Shown: positions 17,805 to 27,263, counted from the stretch's first letter. The stretch: 64,000 nucleotides of DNA from GCA-2748055 sp964500835 (GCA_964500835.1 CAZCQL010000006.1:1-64000), one strand, 5' to 3'. The notes: generated by a model from the sequence alone, not told the origin. Numbers and translations: made by a program.

Positions 17805-20690
17805 ATGAAAAAATTCTTCAGAATTGTCTTGATTACCATGGGTGTACTCGTCATTTTACTCATTACATTTCCCATTTTGTTTAAAGGTAAAATCGAAGCT
17901 CTTGTAAAGGACCAGGTGAATCAGAATATTCATGCAAGGGTCGATTGGTCCAGATTTAGCATGTCCCTGTTCAGGGGTTTTCCGGATCTCAGTGTCAATT
18001 TGTTTCAGGTCTCAGTAATTGGATTGGACGATTTCAGCGGGGATACCCTGGTGGGTTTGGAGCGATTCGAATTCAGGGTGAATCCTTTTGGTGCGCTGAA
18101 GAAGACCATCGAAGTAAAATCCATTCTTTTGGATCACCCGATGATCAACGGAATAGTACTTGATAATGGAACCGCCAACTGGGATATTGCACCTGCAGAG
18201 GAGGGGGGAAGCAACCCTGAGCACTCACCGGATGTCAGTGAATCTCAAAGCGGACAAATAAATGAGAGTTTTGAATCAGCCACAGGTGAAGGCGAGAAGA
18301 AATCAATGGCAATATCACTTCAGAGGTTTGCCATAGTGGATGGCCGGGTAAATTATAAGGATGCTGCAATGGATATTGAAGCATCCATGGGGGATGTGGA
18401 TCTGGAACTTACCGGTGATTTTTCAATGGACCAAACTGATCTTGAACTTCTGATAAGCCTTCAGAACAGTAACGTAAAATATGGCGGAATTCGGTACCTG
18501 AAGGAGGGGAACATTGGACTTGACCTGGTGGCTGAAGCAAATATGATCGAGAATGTCTATACCCTGAAAAAGAATGAAATTAGCCTGAACGGCTTTGTAA
18601 TGGGGGCAGAAGGAACTGTTGGTCTGTTAACCGATGGTGCGATGGATTTTGATCTCCGCATTTTTTCCCGGGAAACCTCGTTTTATACGTTATTGTCTTT
18701 GATCCCCGCAATTTATAAGAAAGATTTTGAAACACTTAAAACCAGTGGGCAGCTACAGCTGGAGGGTACTGTTCTGGGTGTGATGAAGGACACCATTTTA
18801 CCCGACGCCTCATTGAATCTGCAGGTGTCTGACGGGTATTTTGCCTATCCTGGTCTGCCTAAAGATGTTTCGGATGTACAGATCAACCTGAAAGTAGACT
18901 ACAAAGGTGCAGACTTGGACGCATCTGTTATTGAATTGGAGAGATTTCATCTCTTAATAGGGGGGAATCCATTCGATTTGTCAATGTATATTGACCGTCC
19001 CGGCAGCGATATGAATCTTTCCGGAAAAGCGGTGGGTTCCATCGATTTCGCTTCTTTACGGGATGTAGTGCCTCTTGAAGAGGTCTCTCTCGAGGGTAGA
19101 ATGGTCACGGACCTGCAGTGGGACACACGGCTCTCTTATATTGAACAGGAGCAGTATGATCTCGTCGATATGGATGGTAAACTGATAATTGAGGAGGTGG
19201 CGATTAAAACGCCTGAAATACCTGTTCCGTTGGATTTAACGAAATTGGAGATGGATTTCAATCCCAGAGTTGTTGACCTGGTGACCCTGGATATGAAGTT
19301 AGGATCTTCTGATTTGCATCTGGACGGTGAACTTGCCAACTTTATTCCCTATGTATTTGCTAACCAGACAATTTCTGGATCTCTGAATGTTTCGTCAGGG
19401 TTATTTGATGCCAATGAAGTGATGCCGGAAGAAACGGAAAATTCTTTGAATGAACAAGCTGACAGTCAGTCCGAAACGGAATATGAAACTGCACCGCCCG
19501 ATTCTCTTGCCATCCCGTCCCAGATGAAAATTCCGGAAAATATTGATTTTAAGATGAATTTGAATATGAAAAAGGTGACGTATGATCAGATAGAAGTTGA
19601 AAATATTGCCGGGATACTTCGGGTAAATGACGGTGTAGCCTATTTGGATGACCTCACCATGGCAGTAATTGAAGGAGATGTTGGAATCAGGGGCACGGTG
19701 GATACCAGGGGTGATTTTGCCGAAGCAGATGTAAGATTGGATATGAAGGGGGTTGATATACCATCCTCCTATGAGACATTCGTCACTGTGGAACGCTTAG
19801 CTCCCATGGCGAAGTATTGTAAGGGAACGGCCAATGCGGACATTCAATTTCAGTCTTTACTGGATGCATCATTCAGTCCATTGTATGAATCCATCAATGC
19901 AAAAGGAAGGGTGTTTACAAGAGGCTTGCAGATACATAACTTCAATTCGTTTGTCAAGTTGAGCGAATTGCTTAAAAATGAAAAATTCAGGAATATGGCA
20001 CCAGATGAGGTTGATCTGGAACTTGCAGTGCAAGATGGCAGGGTGAATGTGGCTCCATTCGATATGAATTTTGATGATTCAAAGATCACAGCTTCAGGCT
20101 CCCATGGGATAGATCTAACCATGGATTATCTGCTAGACATGAAGATTGCCAAGGGAGATTTGGGAGAAGGCGCCAATGAACTGATGAACGGAATTAATGC
20201 ATTGGCATCCGGAGCCGGGTTTCACCTCCCGGAATCTGATTTTGTTAAAGTTAAAGCCAAAATAACCGGTACCTTCAGAGATCCCAAAATAAGTACCGAT
20301 TTAAGTGGAAATCTGAGGTCAACCAGCGAGACAGTTAAAACTGCCGCAAAGGAAAGAGTTATCGAAGAAGTGGAAAAAGTCGAAGAGCAGGTGCGGGATG
20401 AAGCAGGTGAAAGGGCGAATAAAATCATCAGTGAAGCGGAGGATGAGGGAAAAAGGTTAATTGATGAGGCACAAAGGGCAGGCGAAAATTTAGTTAAAGA
20501 AGCCCAGGTACAGGGAGATAAACTCATTAAGGAAGCCGGGAGCAATCCCCTGAAAAAGATTGCTGCCAAAAAGGCAGCAGAGGAACTGAACCGCCAGGCC
20601 AAAAAACAATCTGAGAACCTGGTAAAGGAAGCTGAGTCAAAAGCCAACAAGATCGTTGAAAAGGCCAGAACCGAAGCAGAAAAGATATAA
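17805..20690 (+). CDS. AsmA-like protein with C-terminal charged helical repeat tail
   Basis: 961 residues. One N-terminal membrane anchor (about 5-27) is followed by a long beta-rich AsmA/YhdP-type body (about 30-860), including the family's recurring FRVNPFGALKKTIEVKSILLDHP start region and the C-terminal AsmA_2 block DLELAVQDGRVNVAPFDMNF. Members form bridge-like lipid-transport proteins of the envelope. Residues about 870-961 are an unusual lysine/glutamate/alanine-rich helix with imperfect 11-residue units (LIDEAQRAGENL, LVKEAQVQGDKL, LIKEAG..., LVKEAESKANKI). It stands alone and is convergent with rplS. Confidence 0.9.
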   Translation: MKKFFRIVLITMGVLVILLITFPILFKGKIEALVKDQVNQNIHARVDWSRFSMSLFRGFPDLSVNLFQVSVIGLDDFSGDTLVGLERFEFRVNPFGALKKTIEVKSILLDHPMINGIVLDNGTANWDIAPAEEGGSNPEHSPDVSESQSGQINESFESATGEGEKKSMAISLQRFAIVDGRVNYKDAAMDIEASMGDVDLELTGDFSMDQTDLELLISLQNSNVKYGGIRYLKEGNIGLDLVAEANMIENVYTLKKNEISLNGFVMGAEGTVGLLTDGAMDFDLRIFSRETSFYTLLSLIPAIYKKDFETLKTSGQLQLEGTVLGVMKDTILPDASLNLQVSDGYFAYPGLPKDVSDVQINLKVDYKGADLDASVIELERFHLLIGGNPFDLSMYIDRPGSDMNLSGKAVGSIDFASLRDVVPLEEVSLEGRMVTDLQWDTRLSYIEQEQYDLVDMDGKLIIEEVAIKTPEIPVPLDLTKLEMDFNPRVVDLVTLDMKLGSSDLHLDGELANFIPYVFANQTISGSLNVSSGLFDANEVMPEETENSLNEQADSQSETEYETAPPDSLAIPSQMKIPENIDFKMNLNMKKVTYDQIEVENIAGILRVNDGVAYLDDLTMAVIEGDVGIRGTVDTRGDFAEADVRLDMKGVDIPSSYETFVTVERLAPMAKYCKGTANADIQFQSLLDASFSPLYESINAKGRVFTRGLQIHNFNSFVKLSELLKNEKFRNMAPDEVDLELAVQDGRVNVAPFDMNFDDSKITASGSHGIDLTMDYLLDMKIAKGDLGEGANELMNGINALASGAGFHLPESDFVKVKAKITGTFRDPKISTDLSGNLRSTSETVKTAAKERVIEEVEKVEEQVRDEAGERANKIISEAEDEGKRLIDEAQRAGENLVKEAQVQGDKLIKEAGSNPLKKIAAKKAAEELNRQAKKQSENLVKEAESKANKIVEKARTEAEKI

Positions 20691-20712
20691 GCTCCGGGGT
20701 AAATTTGCTCAG

Positions 20713-20743
20713 AAAAAAAAGGCTGAATCTCTCGAAACAGCCT
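20713..20743 (-). terminator. intrinsic terminator after rplS
   Basis: On the minus strand AGGCTG ... CAGCCT forms a stem with a short loop that includes a TC/GA extension, followed by eight T. It lies 49 bases beyond the rplS stop and fits a rho-independent terminator for that gene. Confidence 0.8.
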
Positions 20744-20791
20744 CATCCATGTCTTGAATAGCGTGCACAGAATCAATCAGGAGTTTGAACT

Positions 20792-21139
20792 TTAGAATCT
20801 CCTCTCCTTGATACGCGCTTTCTTCCCAGTAAGATTGCGAAAATAAAAGATACGGGCCCTCCTTACGCGGCCATATTTGTTGATATCTACTTTTTCAATA
20901 AAGGGTGAGGCCGAAGGAAAGATCCTTTCAACACCGATATTGCCAGACATTTTACGTACGGTAAAGGTCTCCGTATTGCCTTTTCCACGTCTTTGAATCA
21001 CAACTCCCTTGTATTGCTGAACACGCTCTTTATTTCCTTCTCTGATCTTATAGTGTACCGTAATGGTATCCCCTGCACTGAATTTTGGTAATTCAGTTTG
21101 TGGAGCATATTCTTCGGCTACGACCTTCATTAAATCCAT
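20792..21139 (-). CDS. rplS: 50S ribosomal protein L19
   Basis: 115 residues, normal length. The core is recognisable: FSAGDTITVHYKIREGNKERVQQYKGVVIQRRGKG (split in the chain at about 22-57), then VRKMSGNIGVERIFPSASPFIEKV and the C-terminal RRARIFYFRNLTGKKARIKE. It binds 23S rRNA near the subunit interface. It is a single-gene unit with a promoter box at 21184-21191 and a terminator at 20713-20743; usual partners trmD and rimM are not here. Confidence 0.98.
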   Translation of the reverse strand: MDLMKVVAEEYAPQTELPKFSAGDTITVHYKIREGNKERVQQYKGVVIQRRGKGNTETFTVRKMSGNIGVERIFPSASPFIEKVDINKYGRVRRARIFYFRNLTGKKARIKERRF

Positions 21140-21183
21140 GATTCTATTCTTTATGGAGTGCTATGCCTCGATTTAACAGGTCG

Positions 21184-21191
21184 CAAAAGTA
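21184..21191 (-). promoter_or_regulatory. -7 promoter box of rplS
   Basis: On the minus strand TACTTTTG matches TAnnTTTG and is 44 bases upstream of the rplS ATG. A -33 TTG at the usual spacing is not seen. The leader would be about 35-40 bases, long enough for ribosomal-protein feedback. Confidence 0.5.
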
Positions 21192-21248
21192 CAAATAATT
21201 TTCAATTTGTAGTAATTATTAAACTGAATTATTAACAATGAAATCATA

Positions 21249-22934
21249 TTAGTGGGCTTCGCCTTTTGGCATCTTAAGATTTTTGCCCGCATCCTTTACA
21301 ACGGTCTCTTTCCATTGCTCTGAATAACCTGGTTGATCCGGACTAACCGGATACCCATAAGGGTTTCTGAGGAATGTCCCATTCTCTTCTTTCTTAATGT
21401 TTCCATCGATGTATTTAACCAGAAGGAATTGCCCCAGTTTCTTGTATCGCCCGACCGTGTAATTGCCCATATTCACAGAATAATTGGTGATGAATTCCCT
21501 TGCCATATCAGGATTGGTTTCATAAAGTACAGCTGCTGCTGTATCAATGGCCGGAACTTCAATGGAAAACTTATCTTCCAGTTCAGATTGTATCTTGCGC
21601 ACATCCTCCATCATGACATTGTACCTCAGGTAACTGAAATTCGACACAAAACTAAACGCCCAGAATGCTGCAGTTTCCGAATATGTGAGAAGATCCCCAT
21701 TTCCAACGGCGTAAGATTCAGGCACTCTAGTCATCCCGCAATACATCGGCACATATGTTGTAGCCGCTGCATCATCAATACCAAACCAAATAATACCTCC
21801 AAGAAAATCAGGTTTCATGGGCCTGCTCTCCGCAATGAATGAAAATCCGGTCTGCTGTGTAGCCGTCGTGCGTTCGTTCACATACATTTTCCCATCTAGC
21901 TCCCAGGTCAGGGGACGCCAGCGGTAAGGAAGGCCAAACGGCCCGGCTCCTGCATCATTGGACATGTCCAGTTCAGTTCCTTCCAGGTGATCCCTCATGA
22001 AGTTCATAAGGTCCCTGTTGGAAATTTTCCGGTTTGGTTTGATAAAAAGAGGCATGCGGTTGGCCAGGTCCTCTCCTTTCACATAGTCAAAGTATTGTCC
22101 CATGTCATCATTGATTTCCTTAAAAAATGACCATACCCGCATTTCGCAAAAGCGAGCCCCTCCAAAATCAACCGGCGCATAGGTATCGGAAAAGCTAAAA
22201 TCCTCATCCGTGCCTTCGTAATAGCCCATTTCGCGGGCAAAATAAATTACATCAGGCGCATAGAGGCAATTATCAGGATCGTCCAGAGGAAATTGCTGAA
22301 TACGTGCCTGATTTGCATGGCCGCATACATAGCCGTCGGGAATCCTTACAGCCACCCAGACAGCTCCTTTGTTCTTATTGAACGTTTTCCCCCTTTCGGT
22401 AACCATATTTATTCCTTTACCAATGAGTTCCATAATCCAAACTTCATTAGGATCCGAAATGGAAAAGGACTCTCCCGAACTATGATATCCGTGTTCGGCC
22501 AAAAGGTCTCCCATAATGTGGATAGCCTCCCTGGCTGTTCTGGCCCTCTCCAGGGCGAGATAAATCAGACTGCCATAATCAATTATCGCGGTGGTATCTA
22601 TTAATTCCTTTTTTCCTCCATAGGTAGTTTCTCCAATAGCTACCTGATGCTCATTCATGTTGCCAACTACTGAATAAGTGTGAGATAGTTGGGGAACCCT
22701 TCCCAAAAATTTATTGGTATCCCATTCATAGACATCCCGGAGAGTTCCCGGGGGATAGTCGGCTGCTGGCCTGAAGTACAACTCTCCATACAATACATGG
22801 GCATCAGCTGCATAGGTTATCATGGAACTTCCATTAACCGATGCTCCCGGTGTGACTAAAAAATTTGTACATCCGATCAGGTCACCATATATTCCTAATA
22901 CCGCCATGAATGAGGCAACTACAACTCTTTTCAT
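21249..22934 (-). CDS. C69 family dipeptidase, exported
   Basis: 561 residues. A signal peptide is followed directly by Cys22 (GCTNFLVTPGAS), the N-terminal nucleophile exposed by processing in this Ntn-hydrolase family. The body has the expected YTGEL-like and TYSVVGNMNEHQVAIGETTYGG blocks (about 85-110), VWIMELIGKG, and the C-terminal ETAAFWAFSFVSNFSYLRY region. It would hydrolyse dipeptides in the periplasm or at the cell surface. Single gene; the 270 bases upstream contain a heptamer repeat and a probable small RNA on the other strand. Confidence 0.93.
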   Translation of the reverse strand: MKRVVVASFMAVLGIYGDLIGCTNFLVTPGASVNGSSMITYAADAHVLYGELYFRPAADYPPGTLRDVYEWDTNKFLGRVPQLSHTYSVVGNMNEHQVAIGETTYGGKKELIDTTAIIDYGSLIYLALERARTAREAIHIMGDLLAEHGYHSSGESFSISDPNEVWIMELIGKGINMVTERGKTFNKNKGAVWVAVRIPDGYVCGHANQARIQQFPLDDPDNCLYAPDVIYFAREMGYYEGTDEDFSFSDTYAPVDFGGARFCEMRVWSFFKEINDDMGQYFDYVKGEDLANRMPLFIKPNRKISNRDLMNFMRDHLEGTELDMSNDAGAGPFGLPYRWRPLTWELDGKMYVNERTTATQQTGFSFIAESRPMKPDFLGGIIWFGIDDAAATTYVPMYCGMTRVPESYAVGNGDLLTYSETAAFWAFSFVSNFSYLRYNVMMEDVRKIQSELEDKFSIEVPAIDTAAAVLYETNPDMAREFITNYSVNMGNYTVGRYKKLGQFLLVKYIDGNIKKEENGTFLRNPYGYPVSPDQPGYSEQWKETVVKDAGKNLKMPKGEAH

Positions 22935-23029
22935 AATTTTATCTTTTTTATAATGACTCTCCTCTCACACGTTCCTGTGCTTACCGCCGTTCAAAGATTT
23001 CGATTTTCCTTTTAACTTCCAAGATCTGC

Positions 23030-23050
23030 CTTCTACCTTCTACCTTCTAC
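23030..23050. repeat. three tandem copies of a 7-base unit (CTTCTAC)
   Basis: Three exact head-to-tail copies of CTTCTAC lie in the gap between the C69 dipeptidase gene and the alcohol dehydrogenase gene. Similar heptamer triplets (different sequence) occur at 47857-47877 in this window. No function is evident. Confidence 0.7.
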
Positions 23051-23078
23051 CTATTTCAATTACTATCTTAATTTCTTG

Positions 23079-23208
23079 CAGGAATCCTAACCAATGATAT
23101 TATTTGCGGCATGATATTTGTGGATTATCTCTTCAGTAGTTTAGTTGGTAGTTTTAGTTAGTGTTGTAGAAAAGGGTCAGTCGCCAGATAGACCCTTTTC
23201 TTTTTTTT
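23079..23208 (+). ncRNA. candidate small RNA of about 90 nt with its own terminator
   Basis: In the gap between two minus-strand genes, the plus strand carries a TTG, a 20-base spacer and an imperfect -7 box (ATTATTTG; another near-match GATATTTG at 23113), then a tract rich in TTTAGTT-type words (23136-23165), then a strong intrinsic terminator (10-bp stem, eight T). No open reading frame of note lies between. The terminator orientation matches neither neighbour gene, so a short plus-strand transcript is the simplest reading. Promoter assignment is tentative. Confidence 0.4.
23169..23208 (+). terminator. strong intrinsic terminator without a plus-strand gene upstream
   Basis: GAAAAGGGTC and GACCCTTTTC form a perfect 10-bp stem with a 12-base loop, followed by eight T on the plus strand. 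On the minus strand the hairpin would also form after the alcohol dehydrogenase gene (its stop is at 23207) but without a T tract after it. Confidence 0.85.
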
Positions 23209-24346
23209 ACATCACGTAATTCATTACCTCTTCCCGCTCACTATTGGATAACGAATGGTGCAATCCCTGTGATTTATTCCTGTTCATTAACTCAAGGATC
23301 ACCTCACGTTCCTTGCTGTCGATGCCTGCATCATTGCAGGTTATTGGGCTTCCCAGTGAAGAGAATAGATTTTCGAGTTCGGCAATGGTTCCATTAACGG
23401 AGGTGGCGCCAAACAATTCCGCACCTATTTTCAGGATTCTGTCCTTAGCCCGCAAACGCATCATTTTAAGCCACCCGGGGTACATAATTGAAAGGCTTGC
23501 CCCGTGAGGAGTATCGTACAGGAATGAGAGAACATGACCCAGTGCATGTACTCCCCAGTCTCCGGAACTCCGTCCATGCATGGTCGTGTTATTCAGGGCG
23601 CAGGTAGCAGCCCACATAATTTTTGCCCGAAGTTCATAGTTATCCAGGTCTTTCAAAAGGGCAGGCCCGTACTCCATGGCTTCTCTAATAATAGAAACCA
23701 CAAATCTGTCGGAAAGATCGGCTTTGCCTTCACCAAACCAGGCTTCCAGACAATGGGAGATTAGGTCTACAATCCCCCAGCTGGTATAGTTTTCAGGGAC
23801 AGATAGGGTATATGATGGATCCAGGAAAGAATGTTTTGGATAATTGAAATTGGTTCGAAAACCAATTTTTTGTCTGGTTTCCCTGTTTTGGAGGACAGCC
23901 GCCGCATTCATCTCTGTACCTGTAGCTGCAAGCGTTAATACGGATATCAATGGCAAAGCTGCGGATGGCTTGTGTTTCCTGCTCATCACTTCCCATGCTG
24001 AACAACCATCTGCAATACAAATGGCAGTGATTTTGGCCGAATCGATCACACTGCCGCCACCTACAGCTACTACCATATCAACTTTTTCAGCCCTTCCTAG
24101 CCGCGCCGCGCTGTTCACATCTTCAGCCAGGGGATTAGGCCTGATGCCACTGAATTCAACTATGCTTATATTAAATTTTTTTAATTGGTTCAACGTGTCC
24201 AGGTAACTTCCGTTTTTAAGTACTGAGCCACCTCCATACATCAGAAGGGCGCTTTTACCCAGTTTAAAAGCCTGAGTCCCAAGATCGCCAACTACCCCTT
24301 TCCCGAAGTGCAATTTGGTTGGATTAAAAGCAACAAAATTTTTCAT
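23207..24346 (-). CDS. iron-containing alcohol dehydrogenase (BdhA/YqhD-like)
   Basis: 379 residues, normal for group III metal-dependent alcohol dehydrogenases. GGGSVLKNGSYLDTL (about 39) and the NAD(P) motif VAVGGGSVIDSAK (about 93-105) are present. Metal ligands are visible: Asp and His in WGIVDLISHCLE (about 190-200) and histidines in GVHALGHVLSFLYDTPHG (about 262-280). It reduces aldehydes or oxidises alcohols in the cytosol. It is the last gene of a three-gene minus-strand unit with anmK (14 bases) and an M23 peptidase gene. Confidence 0.94.
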   Translation of the reverse strand: MKNFVAFNPTKLHFGKGVVGDLGTQAFKLGKSALLMYGGGSVLKNGSYLDTLNQLKKFNISIVEFSGIRPNPLAEDVNSAARLGRAEKVDMVVAVGGGSVIDSAKITAICIADGCSAWEVMSRKHKPSAALPLISVLTLAATGTEMNAAAVLQNRETRQKIGFRTNFNYPKHSFLDPSYTLSVPENYTSWGIVDLISHCLEAWFGEGKADLSDRFVVSIIREAMEYGPALLKDLDNYELRAKIMWAATCALNNTTMHGRSSGDWGVHALGHVLSFLYDTPHGASLSIMYPGWLKMMRLRAKDRILKIGAELFGATSVNGTIAELENLFSSLGSPITCNDAGIDSKEREVILELMNRNKSQGLHHSLSNSEREEVMNYVM

Positions 24347-24360
24347 TTACTTCTATCTGT

Positions 24361-25428
24361 TTATTTAGGATTATTTATCATGCCTGCCGATAAATCACAT
24401 TTGCCACCTGTAACACTGGCGAGACAGTTAATCTCATTCAGGGACCTAAGAAGTCCCAGGAAGGCAAATACTAATGCTTCTTTGTATTGTATGACTAACA
24501 TTTCAGGTGCGGTAATGTTGGCAAATGAATGATAATTTATTCTTTCCATCAATATTTGATTCAAAACACCGCCACCGGTAACCAAAACCGAATCAATATG
24601 AGCATGGTTGATTCCTTTTGAAACCTGAAGAGCAATATGCTCCACTACAGTGGCCATAAGGTCTGATATAGAAACAACTGCCTGTTCCAATATGGGTTGG
24701 AATTTCGTTAAGAACCATTCCCTTCCCAATGATTTAGGGGGTGGGGCACTGTAATATTCCAGGTCATTCAAGGACTGAAGCAATACAGGATTAATCCGGC
24801 CTGATTTCGCAATGGCTCCTCCCTCATCAAATTCCTCTCCCAGCAATGCTGCAATCCAGTTGAGTGCCATGTTAGCCGGACAAAGATCGTAGGCTATTCG
24901 TCGGGCATTACTGTTTTCATAAGAGATATTGGCAAATCCTCCCAAATTCAGACACGATGCATATGCACCGAATAACAGCTTGTCACCTACAGGTACCAGA
25001 GGGGCACCCTGCCCTCCCTGGGCCACATCTCCACTCCTGAAATCACTGACCACAGTGATCCCTGTTATCTGTGCCATGGTTCTGCCATTTCCTGCCTGAA
25101 AGGTTATCCCCCTGTCCGGTTCATGCAAAATTGTATGTCCATGAGAACCAATTAGTTTAGGCTTTAAGCGATGGGTTGAGTGGAACGTATTAAGCAAACC
25201 GGCATAGTATGTGGCCAATTCAATATCCAATGCCGTGATATCTGAATTTGACCAGTTGCATGCATCCTTTAGAGATTCCTTAAGAGGGGCGGGGTAGGGT
25301 ATTGTTTCTGCAGCCAGGATTTCGAATTCCCATTGTTCCGTTTTATTGAAAAAGTCGCAACATGCAAGATCAACACCGTCCATGGACGATCCGGACATTA
25401 AACCGGTTACCCTGTATCTATTCGACAT
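24361..25428 (-). CDS. anmK: anhydro-N-acetylmuramic acid kinase
   Basis: 355 residues, normal length. The N-terminal GLMSGSSMDGVDLACCDF is the diagnostic phosphate-binding block, and the C-terminal half has VTGGGVLNQILMERI. The cytosolic enzyme hydrolyses and phosphorylates anhydro-MurNAc from cell-wall turnover to MurNAc-6-phosphate. It is nine bases downstream of the M23 murein peptidase gene, which fits a shared role in wall turnover and recycling. Confidence 0.96.
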   Translation of the reverse strand: MSNRYRVTGLMSGSSMDGVDLACCDFFNKTEQWEFEILAAETIPYPAPLKESLKDACNWSNSDITALDIELATYYAGLLNTFHSTHRLKPKLIGSHGHTILHEPDRGITFQAGNGRTMAQITGITVVSDFRSGDVAQGGQGAPLVPVGDKLLFGAYASCLNLGGFANISYENSNARRIAYDLCPANMALNWIAALLGEEFDEGGAIAKSGRINPVLLQSLNDLEYYSAPPPKSLGREWFLTKFQPILEQAVVSISDLMATVVEHIALQVSKGINHAHIDSVLVTGGGVLNQILMERINYHSFANITAPEMLVIQYKEALVFAFLGLLRSLNEINCLASVTGGKCDLSAGMINNPK

Positions 25429-25437
25429 AAGGTTGAT

Positions 25438-27150
25438 CTACCAGGTAAACTTAGTATGAAACAAACTTACATTTCCCTTTTCATCCGAAACGTACAGCTC
25501 CAATTCATGATCCGAATTATTATTCATTCGCTCATCGTCAAAGGTATAAGTGAGCATATCATTTTTAAGGTCATATTCAAACAATGCCCACTTATTGTCG
25601 ATATACCCATCATACCTGTCTATTCCCGAAAGATTGTCAAGAATAGTGAATCTGACCGCTTTTCTTCCCGATATATCTCCTCTCAAAATACCATCCATTG
25701 AAATAATTTCCGGAGCAACCGTATCCAGAGAAATAGCATACTTCCCAAAGCTTCGGGGATGCGCTGTGACTTCTCCATTATCGAACTCACCTCCGGCACC
25801 TTCTATCTCATTATCATTATTGAGGTAGACAAGAAGCAATTTTTCCTGAAGAGATGGATCTGAAACCGATGTTCGAATGGAAAGGGTGAACGGAATGTAG
25901 ATTGGAACCCCGGCTGACGCTATTTGAAAGAATTTCGTTAATGCACCAGGAGGTCCAGGAAATTCATTATAGGTAAAATCCAGGTCCTCGTATAAAGCAT
26001 AGGGAGGTATCTCAACAACCACCTCATTATGAGCATATTTGTTCGTTACGTTGTACTTCATTGTTTTAACAAAACCAGGTGGGTATTGTTTCTCGGTAGG
26101 TACATTTTGATCACCTGTAATCTGGAAACTCAATTCGGACTTGTTCCCGTTGACATCCGAAGCTACGATCCGTAATTTGTAAACCTTGTTCTCCTTCAGC
26201 TCTATTGGATCGTTGCTGAGCTGTTTATTATAAATATGCAACCTGTCATTGGGCAGGCGGTAAAGCCGGTGGGTTATTGTGCCGGAGTGTATTCTTTCCT
26301 GATAATCCATACGGGCATTTGCATACCGTGTCTCCGAAAATGAAAACTCATCCATCACATGGCTGTAGATCAATTCATTGTCCAGAAAAAATTCCAGAGA
26401 GTAGACCCCACATCTATTTGAAACGCCGTTCAGATAATCGAATACTTCTACGCTCAATCCAAGGGTTCCCGAAGCCGTAATATGTGTCCCATACGGAACT
26501 GTATAAATGCCGTTATCTTTTACAAGGGTGGATGCATATTTTTCTGACTTTCCGTTCACCGAACTCGTGGTTCCAATAGGATCAATATGCAGAGAGAAGA
26601 ACCTGGGGGCTACCTCGTCCACAATGTCAAAATCATACTTTAATACGTTGGTGGGATGTTGATTGCCGGATGTGCGTATTTCAAAATGAAGATGAGGTCC
26701 TGAGGAACTCCCCGAATTACCTGAATACGCGATAAGGTCACCTTTGTTAAGCTTGAACTGGCCCGGATTCAGGTAAAGATCCACCATGTGGGATCGCTTT
26801 TGGTATTGAACCTTTTTCACATATTCAGCGATATCATCCCTGTACTTGTCCAGGTGTCCGTATACCGAAGTATACCCCGAAGGATGTGAAATATAAATCG
26901 AATTACCATATCCGTTGGCCTGTACCTTTATCCGGGATACATAACCTTTATCAACAGAAAAAACGCGGTGTCCTTTGGTACCCATTGTTTTGATATCAAT
27001 TCCGGAATGAAAATGATCCGACCGTATCTCTCCGAAATTACCGGCAAGAAACATTGGGATCTTCAGAGGAGGACCAAAGGATTCTCTGTTTTGCCCAAAT
27101 GTCTGAAAAATAAATAATTGACATAACAATGCCAGAATATATCTTCGCAT
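25438..27150 (-). CDS. M23 family metallopeptidase (LytM domain), exported
   Basis: 570 residues. A signal peptide (1-20) is followed at once by a LytM domain with zinc ligands His48 and Asp52 (HFHSGIDIKT) and the HxH of GPHLHFEIR (about 155). The remaining 400 residues are beta-rich extracellular-type domains. Domain order (peptidase first) is the Bacteroidota arrangement. It would cleave peptidoglycan cross-links in the periplasm. First gene of the unit with anmK and the alcohol dehydrogenase, and divergent from the zapA cluster. Confidence 0.93.
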   Translation of the reverse strand: MRRYILALLCQLFIFQTFGQNRESFGPPLKIPMFLAGNFGEIRSDHFHSGIDIKTMGTKGHRVFSVDKGYVSRIKVQANGYGNSIYISHPSGYTSVYGHLDKYRDDIAEYVKKVQYQKRSHMVDLYLNPGQFKLNKGDLIAYSGNSGSSSGPHLHFEIRTSGNQHPTNVLKYDFDIVDEVAPRFFSLHIDPIGTTSSVNGKSEKYASTLVKDNGIYTVPYGTHITASGTLGLSVEVFDYLNGVSNRCGVYSLEFFLDNELIYSHVMDEFSFSETRYANARMDYQERIHSGTITHRLYRLPNDRLHIYNKQLSNDPIELKENKVYKLRIVASDVNGNKSELSFQITGDQNVPTEKQYPPGFVKTMKYNVTNKYAHNEVVVEIPPYALYEDLDFTYNEFPGPPGALTKFFQIASAGVPIYIPFTLSIRTSVSDPSLQEKLLLVYLNNDNEIEGAGGEFDNGEVTAHPRSFGKYAISLDTVAPEIISMDGILRGDISGRKAVRFTILDNLSGIDRYDGYIDNKWALFEYDLKNDMLTYTFDDERMNNNSDHELELYVSDEKGNVSLFHTKFTW

Positions 27151-27238
27151 ACCGTGACCGTGTGAAATTGAAATCCTAAAGCTATAGTTTTATGTTTTAA
27201 ATGGAAATAGCTACCATTTTATATTATTAAAATAATTC

Positions 27239-27246
27239 TATATTTG
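27239..27246 (+). promoter_or_regulatory. -7 promoter box of the coiled-coil/zapA unit
   Basis: TATATTTG matches TAnnTTTG exactly and lies 17 bases before the ATG at 27264. The surrounding DNA is very AT-rich, so chance matches are likelier; no TTG at the expected distance. Confidence 0.4.
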
Positions 27247-27263
27247 TAATATATCTCTGTTAA

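Noticed and set aside
23132..23205. tRNA-like D-arm words (TAGTTTAGTTGGTAG) in the gap at 23.1 kb
   Set aside because: No anticodon arm, T arm or acceptor pairing can be built around it; the hairpin that follows is a terminator.
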